Shown piece by piece: positions 8,153-17,923 of a DNA stretch of 64,000 nucleotides. Source of the stretch: Kangiella sp. HZ709 (GTDB taxonomy: Bacteria > Pseudomonadota > Gammaproteobacteria > Enterobacterales > Kangiellaceae). The notes below the pieces were generated by a model. It was given only the letters and a program-made list of their open reading frames with translations. It searched no databases and was not told the origin of the DNA. The position numbers and the translations under genes are program-made. How positions within the stretch are numbered: position 1 is the stretch's first letter; each line of letters opens with the position of its first letter. Where the stretch lies: the NCBI RefSeq assembly GCF_009674675.1, contig NZ_WKJC01000002.1, positions 434,001-498,000 on the forward strand. The letters run 5' to 3'.

Positions 8153-9961
8153 ATGGGGTTAATCCCGCAGCACTTTATTCAGGACTTACTTAATCGAATT
8201 GATATTATTGATTTGATTGATTCGCGTGTGCCGCTAAAAAAAGCCGGCGCAAATTATAAGGCATGCTGCCCTTTTCATGGTGAAAAAACCCCTTCCTTTA
8301 ATGTCAGTCAAACTAAGCAATTTTATCATTGCTTTGGCTGTGGCATTAATGGTAACGCCATTAGCTTTTTGATGGAATACGATCGTTTAGAATTCCCCGA
8401 CGCAGTAGAAGAATTAGCCTCAAGTATAGGGTTGGAAGTACCCCGCGAAGAAGGCAATGATAACAGGCCAAAAATTGACAATTCGCTATATGACTTGATG
8501 TCTAAAATAGCCAGTTTTTATCAACAACAACTAAGATCGGCGAATGGCAAAGCTGCTGTAAACTACTTAAAAAACAGGGGTTTGAGTGGTGAGATTGCTA
8601 AACACTTTGGTTTAGGCTTTGTCCCTGAGGCTTGGGACTCTTTAGAGAAATTATTCGGTAGTTTTGCTAAAAATCCAAAGCTCAAGCAACAACTTATTGA
8701 TTGTGGCATGTTGATCCAAAAAGATGGTGATAGCAGTCGAGTTTATGATCGATTTCGCGACCGAATTATGTTTCCAATTAAGGACAAGCGCGGACGTGTT
8801 ATCGCCTTTGGTGGCAGAGTCATGGGCGATGGTGAACCCAAGTATTTAAACTCTCCTGAAACACCTATCTTTCATAAATCCAATGAGCTCTATGGGTTAC
8901 ATCAAGCTCGTCAAGCAAACAGGAATTTAGCCAGAATTTTAATTGTTGAAGGCTATATGGATGTGGTTGCATTAGCACAGTTTGAAATCACTAATGCAGT
9001 CGCTACTTTAGGAACTGCCACCACTGCTACTCACATTCAACAACTGTTTCGAACCAGTCGTGAACTAGTCTTATGTTTTGACGGAGATAAAGCTGGTCGT
9101 AACGCAGCCTTAAAAGCTTTAGAGCATGGTTTACCGCAACTACGGGAAGGGCGTGAAATCAAACTGATGTTCTTACCTGATGGCGAAGATCCCGATTCCA
9201 TGGTAAGAAAAGTCGGTAAAGACAAATTTGAACAATTAGTAGAGCGCTCACACTCTACTTTTGATTTTTTACTCAAGTATCTTAGCTCGCAAGTGGATCT
9301 TGATTCTGTCGCAGGGCGCGGCCAGTTGGTTCATTTAGCCAAACCCTATATCGAAAAAATTACTGACCCAGTCTATCGAGAGCTATTTACCCAATCGATT
9401 GCTGTGGCCAGTGGTTTAGCCATTGATAAAATTGAATCATTGCTTTCAAATTCAACCAATAATATCACTGGCAAACAGACCGCTACAAAGCCTACCTATC
9501 AAGCTAATCACAACTCTGGCATTCCCCAAGATGCTAATAAGCCAAATAAAGCATCAAACAAGAGCGTTCAATTAGCAATAACTTTACTCTTACAACAACC
9601 AACCCTAGGGCTTTCAATCAATGGTTATGATTGGCTGTTAAGTTTGAATAGTTCTGGTCCAAAAATATTACACGAAATACTTGAAATCATTCATAAAAAT
9701 CCCAATTTAAGTAGCGGTGCTTTGCTCGAGTATTGGCGAGAAAAGCCTTTATATGCACGTATGAGCCAACTAGCAATTGCTGAACGTGAAGAAAAGATTC
9801 GCGGTAATGAAGCCCAAGAACTACAAGATTGTATACAAACCTTGCTTAAAGAAGCTAGAAATCATCGCCTCTCAACACTACAAAACAAGTCGATGGAGCA
9901 AGGCCTAAGTTCATCAGAAAAAGCTGAATATCAGCAATTATTGCTGTTATCCAAACAATAA
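8153..9961 (+). CDS. dnaG: DNA primase
   Basis: 602 aa. DnaG makes the RNA primers for Okazaki fragments and works with the DnaB helicase. The N-terminal CHC2 zinc domain is complete (Cys39, His42, Cys60, Cys63). The TOPRIM core is seen in ILIVEGYMDVVAL and in CFDGDKAG. A low-complexity linker (about residues 435-465) separates it from the C-terminal helicase-binding domain. The length is slightly above E. coli (581). It is preceded by 121 bases after yqeY and followed by 128 bases before rpoD; an internal promoter for rpoD is proposed in the latter gap. Confidence 0.97.
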   Translation: MGLIPQHFIQDLLNRIDIIDLIDSRVPLKKAGANYKACCPFHGEKTPSFNVSQTKQFYHCFGCGINGNAISFLMEYDRLEFPDAVEELASSIGLEVPREEGNDNRPKIDNSLYDLMSKIASFYQQQLRSANGKAAVNYLKNRGLSGEIAKHFGLGFVPEAWDSLEKLFGSFAKNPKLKQQLIDCGMLIQKDGDSSRVYDRFRDRIMFPIKDKRGRVIAFGGRVMGDGEPKYLNSPETPIFHKSNELYGLHQARQANRNLARILIVEGYMDVVALAQFEITNAVATLGTATTATHIQQLFRTSRELVLCFDGDKAGRNAALKALEHGLPQLREGREIKLMFLPDGEDPDSMVRKVGKDKFEQLVERSHSTFDFLLKYLSSQVDLDSVAGRGQLVHLAKPYIEKITDPVYRELFTQSIAVASGLAIDKIESLLSNSTNNITGKQTATKPTYQANHNSGIPQDANKPNKASNKSVQLAITLLLQQPTLGLSINGYDWLLSLNSSGPKILHEILEIIHKNPNLSSGALLEYWREKPLYARMSQLAIAEREEKIRGNEAQELQDCIQTLLKEARNHRLSTLQNKSMEQGLSSSEKAEYQQLLLLSKQ

Positions 9962-9989
9962 AATTAGCGTTTAGCGCGAAAACTATCGC

Positions 9990-10057
9990 TTGTAGAATAA
10001 CGACGCACACCTGTATAATTAGGGGTTTGCGCTATAATTATTTTTAACAATAATTAT
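9990..10057 (+). promoter_or_regulatory. Candidate rpoD promoter region with an inverted repeat
   Basis: Two perfect TATAAT hexamers lie before rpoD, at 10014-10019 and 10033-10038. The first has TTGTAG at 9990-9995 with an 18-base spacer. The second overlaps a perfect 9-bp inverted repeat (10034-10042 and 10049-10057, 6-base spacer), which could be an operator or simply AT-rich symmetry. A separate rpoD promoter inside the dnaG-rpoD gap would resemble the internal promoters known for this operon in E. coli. Confidence 0.45.
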
Positions 10058-10089
10058 CCCACAATTTTAGGATTATCGTAGGTACCTCA

Positions 10090-11928
10090 ATGGCAGAAAA
10101 TTCGACTCAATCACAGCAATCGCAACTTAAATTGTTGATCGCTCGCGGTAAAGAGCAAGGTTATTTAACTTATGCTGAAGTAAACGATCACTTACCGCCA
10201 GACATTGTCGATCCAGAGCAAATTGAAGGTATCATCCGTATGATCAACGATATGGGGATACAGGTTTTTGAGTCAACACCTGATGCTGACGAATTAGTAT
10301 TAAACGACGATTCTGTTACCGATGAAGATGCCGCTGAAGAAGCTGCTGCAGCTCTAGCTAGTGTTGATAGTGAATTTGGCCGCACCACCGATCCTGTCCG
10401 TATGTATATGCGTGAAATGGGGACTGTTGAGCTATTGACGCGGGAAGGCGAAATCGATATCGCAAAGCGTATTGAAGAAGGCTTGAAACAAGTTCTAACT
10501 GCCATTGGTAAATACCCTGATACCATTCGTATTTTACTTGAAGAATACGATGCTTATTTAGCAGAAGAAGGTCGATTGACTGATATCATTACTGGCTTTA
10601 GTGATGGTGAAGAAGAAGAGTTCGTTCAAGAAGAATCAGAAGCTGCGAAGCTAGCAGAAGCAGAGAATTCAGATGACGATGACGACGATGATGAAGATGA
10701 AACAGAAGTAGATACTGGTCCAGATCCGGAAGAAGCTGCGGCACGCTTTAAGGAATTAAAGAAGCAGTATAATAAAACTGCTAAAGCCGTTGCTAAATAT
10801 GGTCGTAGCCATAAATCTAGCATAAAACAAATCGATGCTATGAATGAACAATTTATGCAAATTCGTCTCTCGCCGCGCATGTTTGATTTCTTAGTGATTA
10901 ATCTTCGCTTAAAGATGGAAGGTATTCGTGAGCAAGAGCGTGCCATTATGAAAATGGCGGTCAATCGCTCGAAGATGCCGCGTAAAACCTTTATCACAAC
11001 CTTCTCAGGTGCTGAAACTAACCCTGAATGGTTGCAAGGCCACTTAAACAAAAAGTCAAAATTTTCTGAAGCATTAAAAGAGTACGAAGAAGATATTGAA
11101 AAAGCACAACGCAAATTACAACTGATTGAAAGTAGCTGTAATTTAACCGTAGTTGAAATTAAAGAAGCCAATCGTGAAATGTCTATTGGCGAAGCTAAGG
11201 CTCGTCGCGCTAAAAAAGAAATGGTTGAGGCGAACTTAAGATTAGTGATTTCGATTGCAAAAAAATACACTAACCGCGGTTTACAGTTCTTAGACTTAAT
11301 CCAAGAAGGTAATATTGGTTTGATGAAAGCGGTGGATAAGTTCGAATACCGTCGTGGTTATAAGTTCTCAACTTATGCGACTTGGTGGATCCGTCAGGCG
11401 ATTACTCGCTCCATCGCTGACCAAGCGCGTACCATTCGTATTCCAGTGCATATGATTGAAACTATCAATAAGTTAAATCGTATTTCGCGTCAAATGTTAC
11501 AAGAAATGGGCCGTGAAGCACAACCTGAAGAGCTGGCAGAGCGTATGGAAATGCCAGAAGATAAAATTCGTAAAGTCTTAAAAATTGCTAAAGAACCTAT
11601 TTCTATGGAAACCCCTATCGGTGATGATGAAGATTCGCATTTAGGTGACTTTATTGAAGATACTACTATCGACTCTCCGGTAGATGCCGCAACAGGCGAA
11701 AGCTTGAGAGAAGTCACTGGCGAGATCTTAGGTGGCCTAACTGCTCGTGAAGCAAAAGTATTGCGCATGCGTTTTGGTATCGATATGAACACCGACCATA
11801 CCTTAGAAGAAGTAGGCAAGCAGTTTGATGTCACTCGTGAGCGTATTCGTCAGATTGAAGCAAAAGCCTTACGCAAACTGCGCCACCCTAGTCGCTCTGA
11901 AAAATTGCGTACCTATTTAGACGAATAA
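10090..11928 (+). CDS. rpoD: RNA polymerase primary sigma factor (sigma-70)
   Basis: 612 aa, matching E. coli RpoD (613). It directs core polymerase to housekeeping promoters. Region 1.1 is at the N terminus ([21 protein letters not shown]), followed by the [14 protein letters not shown] of region 1.2, a non-conserved insert with a long acidic Asp/Glu tract around residues 195-215, region 2 ([13 protein letters not shown]), region 3 and region 4.2 with the helix-turn-helix [18 protein letters not shown]. All parts are intact. It ends the rpsU-yqeY-dnaG-rpoD group and is closed by a strong hairpin at 11961. Confidence 0.99.
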   Translation: MAENSTQSQQSQLKLLIARGKEQGYLTYAEVNDHLPPDIVDPEQIEGIIRMINDMGIQVFESTPDADELVLNDDSVTDEDAAEEAAAALASVDSEFGRTTDPVRMYMREMGTVELLTREGEIDIAKRIEEGLKQVLTAIGKYPDTIRILLEEYDAYLAEEGRLTDIITGFSDGEEEEFVQEESEAAKLAEAENSDDDDDDDEDETEVDTGPDPEEAAARFKELKKQYNKTAKAVAKYGRSHKSSIKQIDAMNEQFMQIRLSPRMFDFLVINLRLKMEGIREQERAIMKMAVNRSKMPRKTFITTFSGAETNPEWLQGHLNKKSKFSEALKEYEEDIEKAQRKLQLIESSCNLTVVEIKEANREMSIGEAKARRAKKEMVEANLRLVISIAKKYTNRGLQFLDLIQEGNIGLMKAVDKFEYRRGYKFSTYATWWIRQAITRSIADQARTIRIPVHMIETINKLNRISRQMLQEMGREAQPEELAERMEMPEDKIRKVLKIAKEPISMETPIGDDEDSHLGDFIEDTTIDSPVDAATGESLREVTGEILGGLTAREAKVLRMRFGIDMNTDHTLEEVGKQFDVTRERIRQIEAKALRKLRHPSRSEKLRTYLDE

Positions 11929-11960
11929 TGAAATACAAAGTCTACTTAATAACTGATGTA

Positions 11961-11988
11961 AAAAAGGCTTCCAATTGGAAGCCTTTTT
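11961..11988. terminator. Bidirectional intrinsic terminator, rpoD / DUF4097 gene
   Basis: A perfect 12-bp stem (GGCTTCC core extended by an A-run and a T-run) with an AATT loop lies between the convergent ends of rpoD and the DUF4097 gene. A-run on one side and T-run on the other allow termination in both directions. Confidence 0.9.
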
Positions 11989-12007
11989 ATTTGCTCATTT
12001 TGTTTGG

Positions 12008-12772
12008 TTAGTCTTTTCTAACTTCAATATCGCCATTAACGGTGTCGAACAATAAGCGAGCATTACCGCTTTTATAGCGCCCTTCCATATCAGCTCCGAC
12101 ATACTTACCTTCTTCAACTTCAATACCAAAGTCATTGGATAAATCGCCATTTAAGGTTTCAGCATCTAACCTAAAACCTTCATTTTCAGGCAAGTACACT
12201 TCAATATCACCGTTAACGCTCTCAGATTTAATACGTTGATCGCCTTTAAATTGTTGCATGACAATTTTAACATCGCCATTGACCGTATCGACAGAAACGT
12301 CTGAGCCAGCATTTTCAATTTTGACCTTACCATTGACCGTTTCTGCTTTAATGTCGCCATAAACATCGCTAATGGCTACATTACCGTTAACAGAATCTAT
12401 CATCTTTAAAACAACTTCATGAGGTACTTTTAAACGGAACTCTACTTCGCCTGAAGAACCATTCCATCCGCCAAACCAGCTCGATTTTTTCTTAAATTCT
12501 ACATCCACCGAGAAATGACTTGATGAAGCATCAATTTCAACTTCTATACGCTCTAAATCATCCTTGTCATCTGCACTGGCAGTATATTCCAATTGGATTT
12601 GGTCGCGATCCCAGCCTTCGAGTTTAATGTTACCGTTAATGTTTTCCACTCGAACGGTACCATTACTGCTAAAGTTATACGTTTCTGAAAACTCACGCTC
12701 AACATCGGCGAATACACCAAATGATAATGTAGTTGCCGCCAGCGCCAATACTGACTTAGTTAATTTGTTCAT
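12008..12772 (-). CDS. DUF4097-type exported beta-repeat protein
   Basis: 254 aa with a signal peptide (MNKLTKSVLALAATTLSFGVFA, cleavage about residue 22). The mature part consists of repeated short strands, with a recurring (E/D)(T/S)(V/L)NG(D/K) unit at least five times (for example ETVNGK, DTVNGD, ESVNGD, ETLNGD). This is typical of the DUF4097 / putative auto-transporter adhesin head fold, a right-handed beta-solenoid. It is probably periplasmic or surface-associated. No enzymatic motif is seen and no function is claimed. It lies 57 bases downstream of the AsmA-like gene on the same strand, with a ribosome-binding-like purine stretch before its ATG. Confidence 0.75.
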   Translation of the reverse strand: MNKLTKSVLALAATTLSFGVFADVEREFSETYNFSSNGTVRVENINGNIKLEGWDRDQIQLEYTASADDKDDLERIEVEIDASSSHFSVDVEFKKKSSWFGGWNGSSGEVEFRLKVPHEVVLKMIDSVNGNVAISDVYGDIKAETVNGKVKIENAGSDVSVDTVNGDVKIVMQQFKGDQRIKSESVNGDIEVYLPENEGFRLDAETLNGDLSNDFGIEVEEGKYVGADMEGRYKSGNARLLFDTVNGDIEVRKD

Positions 12773-12829
12773 TTTAAATCTCTCACTTTTGTTTCGTTTC
12801 TTATTAGATGTAGTGATATGAAAAAGGGT

Positions 12830-14662
12830 TTAGTCGAATTTCAATTTATCCAATAATTTCTTTTTGATCTCATCCTCAAGCTCTTTCTTTTTATCATCGA
12901 TTTCTTTATCTATTTGTGATTTATACTTGGCTTTCAGCATACTCTCAAAATCAATACTAGGCCTAGGCTCTGTCCAGGTACCTTTTAGCTCAAATGGCAA
13001 ATCAACCCCAGCTAATTGTGGATATTTTTTCTCTAGCTGATCCTTAAGCGCACCCTTTAATACCAGTTGAAAGTTGCCAGCCAAGCTTTCTTTATTTGCA
13101 TTAGTGCTGGCAGCACCCACTAAATCAAATAATGGAGTAACTAAAGCGATATTATTAAGTTGAATCAAGCCTTTATCGGCTTTCAAATCGCTTTTTAAAC
13201 CTGCAAAACTAGTTTTCCCTTTAAAAGAATTCGCAGTGGTAAGGGTTTGTAGATTGATACCCGACTCAATGATTTTATTCAAATCCCAACCACTCAAAGC
13301 ACCATCGGATAAATTAATAGCGCCAGTACCTGATAAGTTTTTCAGCATTTGTTTGAATTCGATTCCGCGAGTCGATAGATCTAAATCCAAATCGCCCAAC
13401 CCCGTTAATTTCTCCAGCTCAAACATTTCACTTATTAAATCACCCACTTGAATTTTTTGCATTCGAGGTGAAATACTTAATGCTAATGGTGAGCTGGCAA
13501 AATTAATACTTGCGTCACTGCTAATACCTCCTTGAAAAGCGCTGGCTTTAAAAGGTTTTAACCATAAAGTAGTTCCTTTATTGGAAAGGTTGGCTTGTAC
13601 ATTACTGAGTTTTGTCTTATTAAAGGTAATTGTGTCCGCAGCAAAAGTCCCTTTGATTCGAGCACGCTTTAAAAAGTCGGCAATCGGTTTGCCATCAAAT
13701 GGTGCAGAACCTTCTCCTGCACCTTTATTGTCCGAAGCTAGCAAAGGAGTTAGGTTTAGATCTTCGGCCTTAAGGTTCAGCTGGATATCTTTGAAGGTAC
13801 TAAAAATCGCATTCAGCTCCATAACAAATTTTTGGCCATCTGCCAGTAGGCTACCCTCATGACTTATTTTACTGTTTTCATTGTTTAGGCTAACCTTGGT
13901 ATCACCGGCAAGCTCTAAACGGTTCAACTTATTGCCCATGTTATCCATTACAGCACTAGTCTGCCGCAGAGAAATTTCTTGTCCGCCAGTAGCCACATTT
14001 ACTTCACTGTTCAGCTGCCAATTAGCTTCTGTTTTACCACTACCACTGATAAATTCGCCACTAGCACTTATCGGAGTCCACTGATCAAACGCAAACTGAT
14101 TGAGGTCAAATTGATTCAAACTGAAGCTTTGCGTAAGCTTGCCATTCGGGTTGTATTGGTTAAGTACAAAACTATCTAAACCGATACGGCTCACGCTTAA
14201 GCTTGTTTCAGACTCAACAGTTTTATTTTCCGTAGAGGGTTGAGTCTTTTGACTATTAGTAATTAATACATCAAGGTTAGAGCGGCCCTGCTTGTCTCTC
14301 AATAAATTTAGCTCAGAGTCTGTTAGTTCAATCGCCCCTATTTCTATCTGCCCTTTTAATAAAGGCATTAATTTAATACTGGCCTTTAATTCATTTACAG
14401 ACAGTAGATTTTTATCTCGGTTGAATCCATCTGGATTTGATAATTTGATTTTTCCGGTCTCAACCTCTAACCAAGGAAAGAAGTTCAAGGATAGATCTTC
14501 TTCAATGGTTAAGTCTGCACTCGTTTGCTCTTTAACCATGCTAATAGCACGGGATTTCAAGTTATCGCTATCAAACACATAAAAAGCGATGCCAACTAAT
14601 ATTGCCAATATGATAAATAAACTGGTGATTAACCAAAGGATCCCTTTTAGAAACGACTTCAT
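12830..14662 (-). CDS. AsmA family protein
   Basis: 610 aa. One N-terminal transmembrane helix (about residues 7-28, rich in Ile/Leu) anchors a large periplasmic domain. The early motif VKEQTSADLTIEEDLSLNFFPWLEVETGKIKLSN and the C-terminal repeats resembling LTGLGDLDLDLSTRGIEFKQMLKNLSGTGAINLSDGAL are AsmA hallmarks. AsmA-like proteins are related to bridge-like lipid transport proteins and influence outer-membrane lipid and protein assembly; the exact role here is inferred only from family. The C terminus is a lysine-rich coiled coil (KSQIDKEIDDKKKELEDEI), an unusual tail for the family. Likely co-transcribed with the DUF4097 gene. Confidence 0.85.
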   Translation of the reverse strand: MKSFLKGILWLITSLFIILAILVGIAFYVFDSDNLKSRAISMVKEQTSADLTIEEDLSLNFFPWLEVETGKIKLSNPDGFNRDKNLLSVNELKASIKLMPLLKGQIEIGAIELTDSELNLLRDKQGRSNLDVLITNSQKTQPSTENKTVESETSLSVSRIGLDSFVLNQYNPNGKLTQSFSLNQFDLNQFAFDQWTPISASGEFISGSGKTEANWQLNSEVNVATGGQEISLRQTSAVMDNMGNKLNRLELAGDTKVSLNNENSKISHEGSLLADGQKFVMELNAIFSTFKDIQLNLKAEDLNLTPLLASDNKGAGEGSAPFDGKPIADFLKRARIKGTFAADTITFNKTKLSNVQANLSNKGTTLWLKPFKASAFQGGISSDASINFASSPLALSISPRMQKIQVGDLISEMFELEKLTGLGDLDLDLSTRGIEFKQMLKNLSGTGAINLSDGALSGWDLNKIIESGINLQTLTTANSFKGKTSFAGLKSDLKADKGLIQLNNIALVTPLFDLVGAASTNANKESLAGNFQLVLKGALKDQLEKKYPQLAGVDLPFELKGTWTEPRPSIDFESMLKAKYKSQIDKEIDDKKKELEDEIKKKLLDKLKFD

Positions 14663-14832
14663 AATAATGTCCGATGTTTAGCTTGTTTTGCTGATATAGA
14701 CTTAGAGTAGCTGACAAATGTTAAGTTTCAAACGTATCAGTGCAAATAATTAAAAAAAGAATGAACTTTCTGCAACTTTAGCTCACTAAGTTAGTAGATA
14801 TCTTGTCATAATATCTTATTTAGTAGACATTT

Positions 14833-14865
14833 AAAAAAGCCAATCAATTGATTGGCTTCTTTTTT
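14833..14865 (-). terminator. Intrinsic terminator of glnS
   Basis: A 22-base perfect palindrome (14837-14858) built on GCCAATCAATTGATTGGC, followed on the minus strand by six T. It lies about 40 bases beyond the glnS stop. The opposite side is also T-rich, but no plus-strand gene precedes it. Confidence 0.88.
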
Positions 14866-14898
14866 CTAGGTGTTAAGGCGTCTATTCTTAAAGCTGTT

Positions 14899-16560
14899 TT
14901 AACCTTGCCAGGCGTTTCGTAGAGTCACGGTACGGTTAAATACGAGTTTCTCACCATGATCAAAACGATCTGCCGTGAAATAACCCTCTCTTTCAAACTG
15001 AAACCTGTCCTCTGGATTAGCATCCGCTAAACTAGCTTCAACCATTGCTGTTTGTTCGCTGTAAGAATTTTCATTTAAAGCTTCTAAGAAGTTATCCATA
15101 GCGCCCGGATTATCAACTTTAAATAAACGATCATACTGTCTAATTAAAGCTGGTTTAGCGTGCTTAGCTGAAACCCAATGAATCACACCACGCACTTTGC
15201 GTCCTTCTGGATTTTTACCCAAAGTGTCAGGATCGTAACTACAATGTAGTTCTGTGATGTCACCATTTGCATCATAAACTGCTTCGTCGGCACGAATCAC
15301 ATAAGCATTTCGCAAGCGCACTTCACCACCTTTAACCATGCGCTTATACTTTTTATTGGCTTCTTCGCGGTAATCCGCACGGTCAATATAAAGTTCGCGG
15401 CTAAAAGCTAAGGTACGGGTTCCCATCTCATCATTTTTTGGATGATTTTTCCCTGTTAGCATTTCTTCTTTATCTTCAGGATAATTAGTAATGATTACTT
15501 TGATAGGATCCATTACTGCCATACGACGCTCGACCGTTGCATCCAAATCATGCCGAACATTATCTTCCAGCAAAGTCATGTCGGTAACACTATTTACTTT
15601 TGAGATACCAACAGCTTTACAGAAATTGCGAATGGACATTGGAGTATAACCACGACGGCGCATACCAGAAATAGTTGGCATTCGAGGGTCATCCCAGCCA
15701 TCCACTAAATTCTGCTCAACCAACTGGGTCAATTTACGCTTAGAAGTAATGGTGTAAGCTAAGTTTAGCCGTGAAAATTCATACTGATATGGCCTTGCAG
15801 GGATATCCAAGTTATCTAAAACCCAATCATACAAAGGACGATTAACCTCAAACTCAAGGGTACAGAGTGAATGAGTAATTTCCTCTAAAGCATCCGAAAT
15901 ACAGTGAGTAAAATCGTACATTGGGTAAATGCACCACTTATCGCCAGTTTTAATATGATGCATACGTTTAATACGATACAAAACCGGATCCCGCATCAAC
16001 ATATTGGGATGAGCCATATCGATTTTACCACGTAGCACCATTTTACCGTCTTCGAACTCCCCCGCGCGCATCCTCTCAAACAAATCTAAACTTTCTTCTA
16101 CGGGTCTATTTCGATAAGGGCTTTCTGTTCCTGCAACTTGGAAGTTACCACGAGCTTCTTTCATAGCTTCAGGCGAAGACTCGTCGATGTAAGCCAAGCC
16201 TTTTTCAATGAGTAGCTTAGCAAAGCCATACAAGTCTTCAAAATAATCCGATGCGTTATGCACATCTTGGTGCCATTCAAAACCCAACCATTTCACGTCT
16301 TCTTGAATAGCTTTGGCGAATTCTTCTGATTCTTTTTCTGGATTGGTATCATCAAAGCGCAAATTGCATACTGCGCCATGTTCTTGATAAGCTTCAGCTA
16401 TACCAAAATTTAGGCAAATCGACTTAGCATGGCCCACATGTAAATAACCATTTGGCTCAGGCGGAAAACGGGTATGGACACGGCCATCGTTTTTTCCTTC
16501 GGCTAAGTCTTTATCAATAATATTTCTAATAAAATCAGTATATTTTACGGTTTCGCTCAT
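14899..16560 (-). CDS. glnS: Glutaminyl-tRNA synthetase
   Basis: 553 aa. GlnRS charges tRNA-Gln with glutamine using ATP. The class I signature is [12 protein letters not shown] with HVGH at residues 41-44, and the second signature appears as ITSKRKL. The start at 16560 (ATG) aligns with the E. coli N terminus (MSE...FIR.IIDKDL); an in-frame GTG nine bases upstream (16569) would add three residues and is less likely. It shares a divergent 176-base spacer with xseB and ends in a strong terminator, so it looks monocistronic. Confidence 0.98.
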   Translation of the reverse strand: MSETVKYTDFIRNIIDKDLAEGKNDGRVHTRFPPEPNGYLHVGHAKSICLNFGIAEAYQEHGAVCNLRFDDTNPEKESEEFAKAIQEDVKWLGFEWHQDVHNASDYFEDLYGFAKLLIEKGLAYIDESSPEAMKEARGNFQVAGTESPYRNRPVEESLDLFERMRAGEFEDGKMVLRGKIDMAHPNMLMRDPVLYRIKRMHHIKTGDKWCIYPMYDFTHCISDALEEITHSLCTLEFEVNRPLYDWVLDNLDIPARPYQYEFSRLNLAYTITSKRKLTQLVEQNLVDGWDDPRMPTISGMRRRGYTPMSIRNFCKAVGISKVNSVTDMTLLEDNVRHDLDATVERRMAVMDPIKVIITNYPEDKEEMLTGKNHPKNDEMGTRTLAFSRELYIDRADYREEANKKYKRMVKGGEVRLRNAYVIRADEAVYDANGDITELHCSYDPDTLGKNPEGRKVRGVIHWVSAKHAKPALIRQYDRLFKVDNPGAMDNFLEALNENSYSEQTAMVEASLADANPEDRFQFEREGYFTADRFDHGEKLVFNRTVTLRNAWQG

Positions 16561-16736
16561 GCTGCTCACTTCAAGGAGTAATCACACTCATTAGTATGAA
16601 TAAGTGGGGATTTTAGCGGTATTTACAAGTCAGTGCGAATGCTTTTAGCAAATTTATCAAAGCATGCTCAATTTCTTCCTTTTTAGGTTTGAATAAGCGA
16701 CAATATAACCATTAAGAGTAATTTTGAGACCTTATT

Positions 16737-16958
16737 TTGGCAGCAGCAAAGAAAAACAATTTTGAAAATCAACTGGAAGAGTTAGAAGCTCTTGTTGAGC
16801 AGTTAGAAGATGGTGATTTGCCATTAGATGAAGCCTTAAAGATATTTGAAAAAGGCGTGAAACTATCACGCCAATGTCAAAAGCACCTTGCCGAAGCAGA
16901 ACAAAAAGTTACTATTTTAATGAATGGTAAAGAAGAAGTTTTTGATGCCGAAGAATAA
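16737..16958 (+). CDS. xseB: Exodeoxyribonuclease VII small subunit
   Basis: 73 aa, the usual size. XseB joins XseA in the single-strand-specific exonuclease VII. The motif FENQLEELEALVEQLEDGDLPLDEALKIFEKGVKLSRQCQ is classic, forming two helices. The start is TTG at 16737, the only candidate that keeps the conserved N terminus; no ATG is available. The stop codon is followed immediately by the ispA ATG, so xseB-ispA-dxs is one operon, an arrangement found in many gammaproteobacteria. Confidence 0.95.
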   Translation: MAAAKKNNFENQLEELEALVEQLEDGDLPLDEALKIFEKGVKLSRQCQKHLAEAEQKVTILMNGKEEVFDAEE

Positions 16959-17903
16959 ATGCAAGTAGTAAACACTCCAGTCATGTCTATGAACACTTCC
17001 ATTCCGACTACCGATGGCTTTGCAGAGGAAATCAACCATTGGCAAACAAGGATTGAAAGCATTATTGCTGATTCTTTGCCAAGCGATAATATAGAGCCAC
17101 ATAACTTACACCTAGCCATGCGCTATTCAGCATTAAACGGTGGTAAGCGAGTTAGGCCTTTATTGGTCTACTTAACCGGCTTAGCTTTTAATGCCAAACT
17201 AGAAGATCTCGATCAAACAGCTTTAGCTGTAGAGCTTATTCACTGTTATTCATTGGTACATGATGACTTGCCTGCGATGGATGATGATGATTTAAGGCGA
17301 GGTAAAGCAACTTGTCATATAGAGTTTGACGAAGCCTCCGCTATTTTAGCGGGCGATGCTTTGCATACTCTAGCCTTTGAAATTTTATCTGCCCCCAAAT
17401 TTACCAACTCGGCCAAATCGCAACAACTAAGCATGCTATCTTTATTAGCTAAAGCAAGTGGTTCACTGGGTATGGGCGGCGGTCAAGCGATTGATTTAGC
17501 ATCCACAAATAAAACCATCGATTTGGCGACACTAGAGAATATGCATCGCATGAAAACAGGTGCCTTGATCAAGGCCAGCGTCTTACTTGGAGCTCTTTGT
17601 GCTGGCTCAATCAAGCCTTTCGAGCAGGTTCTGCTAGAAGAATATGCTGACGCTATTGGCTTAGCTTTCCAAGTGCAAGACGATATCTTGGATATAGAGT
17701 CTGACACAGAAACTTTAGGCAAGCCGCAAGGCTCCGATCAAGAAAAAGATAAAAATACTTATCCTGCATTAATTGGAATTGATGGTTCTAAACAAAAATT
17801 ACAAGATTTATTAAGCTTGGCGCTACAAGCCTTGGACAAGTTGCCGTACAATACCGCCAACCTCGCGCAACTAGCGCTCTTTATTACCCAGCGCCGCCAC
17901 TAA
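16959..17903 (+). CDS. ispA: Farnesyl diphosphate synthase (polyprenyl synthetase)
   Basis: 314 aa. It condenses isopentenyl diphosphate with dimethylallyl and geranyl diphosphate to give farnesyl diphosphate. The first aspartate-rich motif DDLPAMDDDDLRRG is at about residues 102-115, the second DDILD with downstream KPQGSDQEKDKNTYP near 240-260. The ATG at 16959 directly follows the xseB stop; a later ATG at 16983 is possible and would trim eight residues to the family length (about 300). It is coupled to xseB and lies 20 bases before dxs, so the operon joins two isoprenoid steps. Confidence 0.95.
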   Translation: MQVVNTPVMSMNTSIPTTDGFAEEINHWQTRIESIIADSLPSDNIEPHNLHLAMRYSALNGGKRVRPLLVYLTGLAFNAKLEDLDQTALAVELIHCYSLVHDDLPAMDDDDLRRGKATCHIEFDEASAILAGDALHTLAFEILSAPKFTNSAKSQQLSMLSLLAKASGSLGMGGGQAIDLASTNKTIDLATLENMHRMKTGALIKASVLLGALCAGSIKPFEQVLLEEYADAIGLAFQVQDDILDIESDTETLGKPQGSDQEKDKNTYPALIGIDGSKQKLQDLLSLALQALDKLPYNTANLAQLALFITQRRH

Positions 17904-17923
17904 ACGGTATTATTAGTTAGATT

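Noticed and set aside
10626-11270. 214-codon open frame antisense to rpoD
   Set aside because: A serine-rich product arising as the shadow of the Asp/Glu-rich region of sigma-70; no homology-like features.
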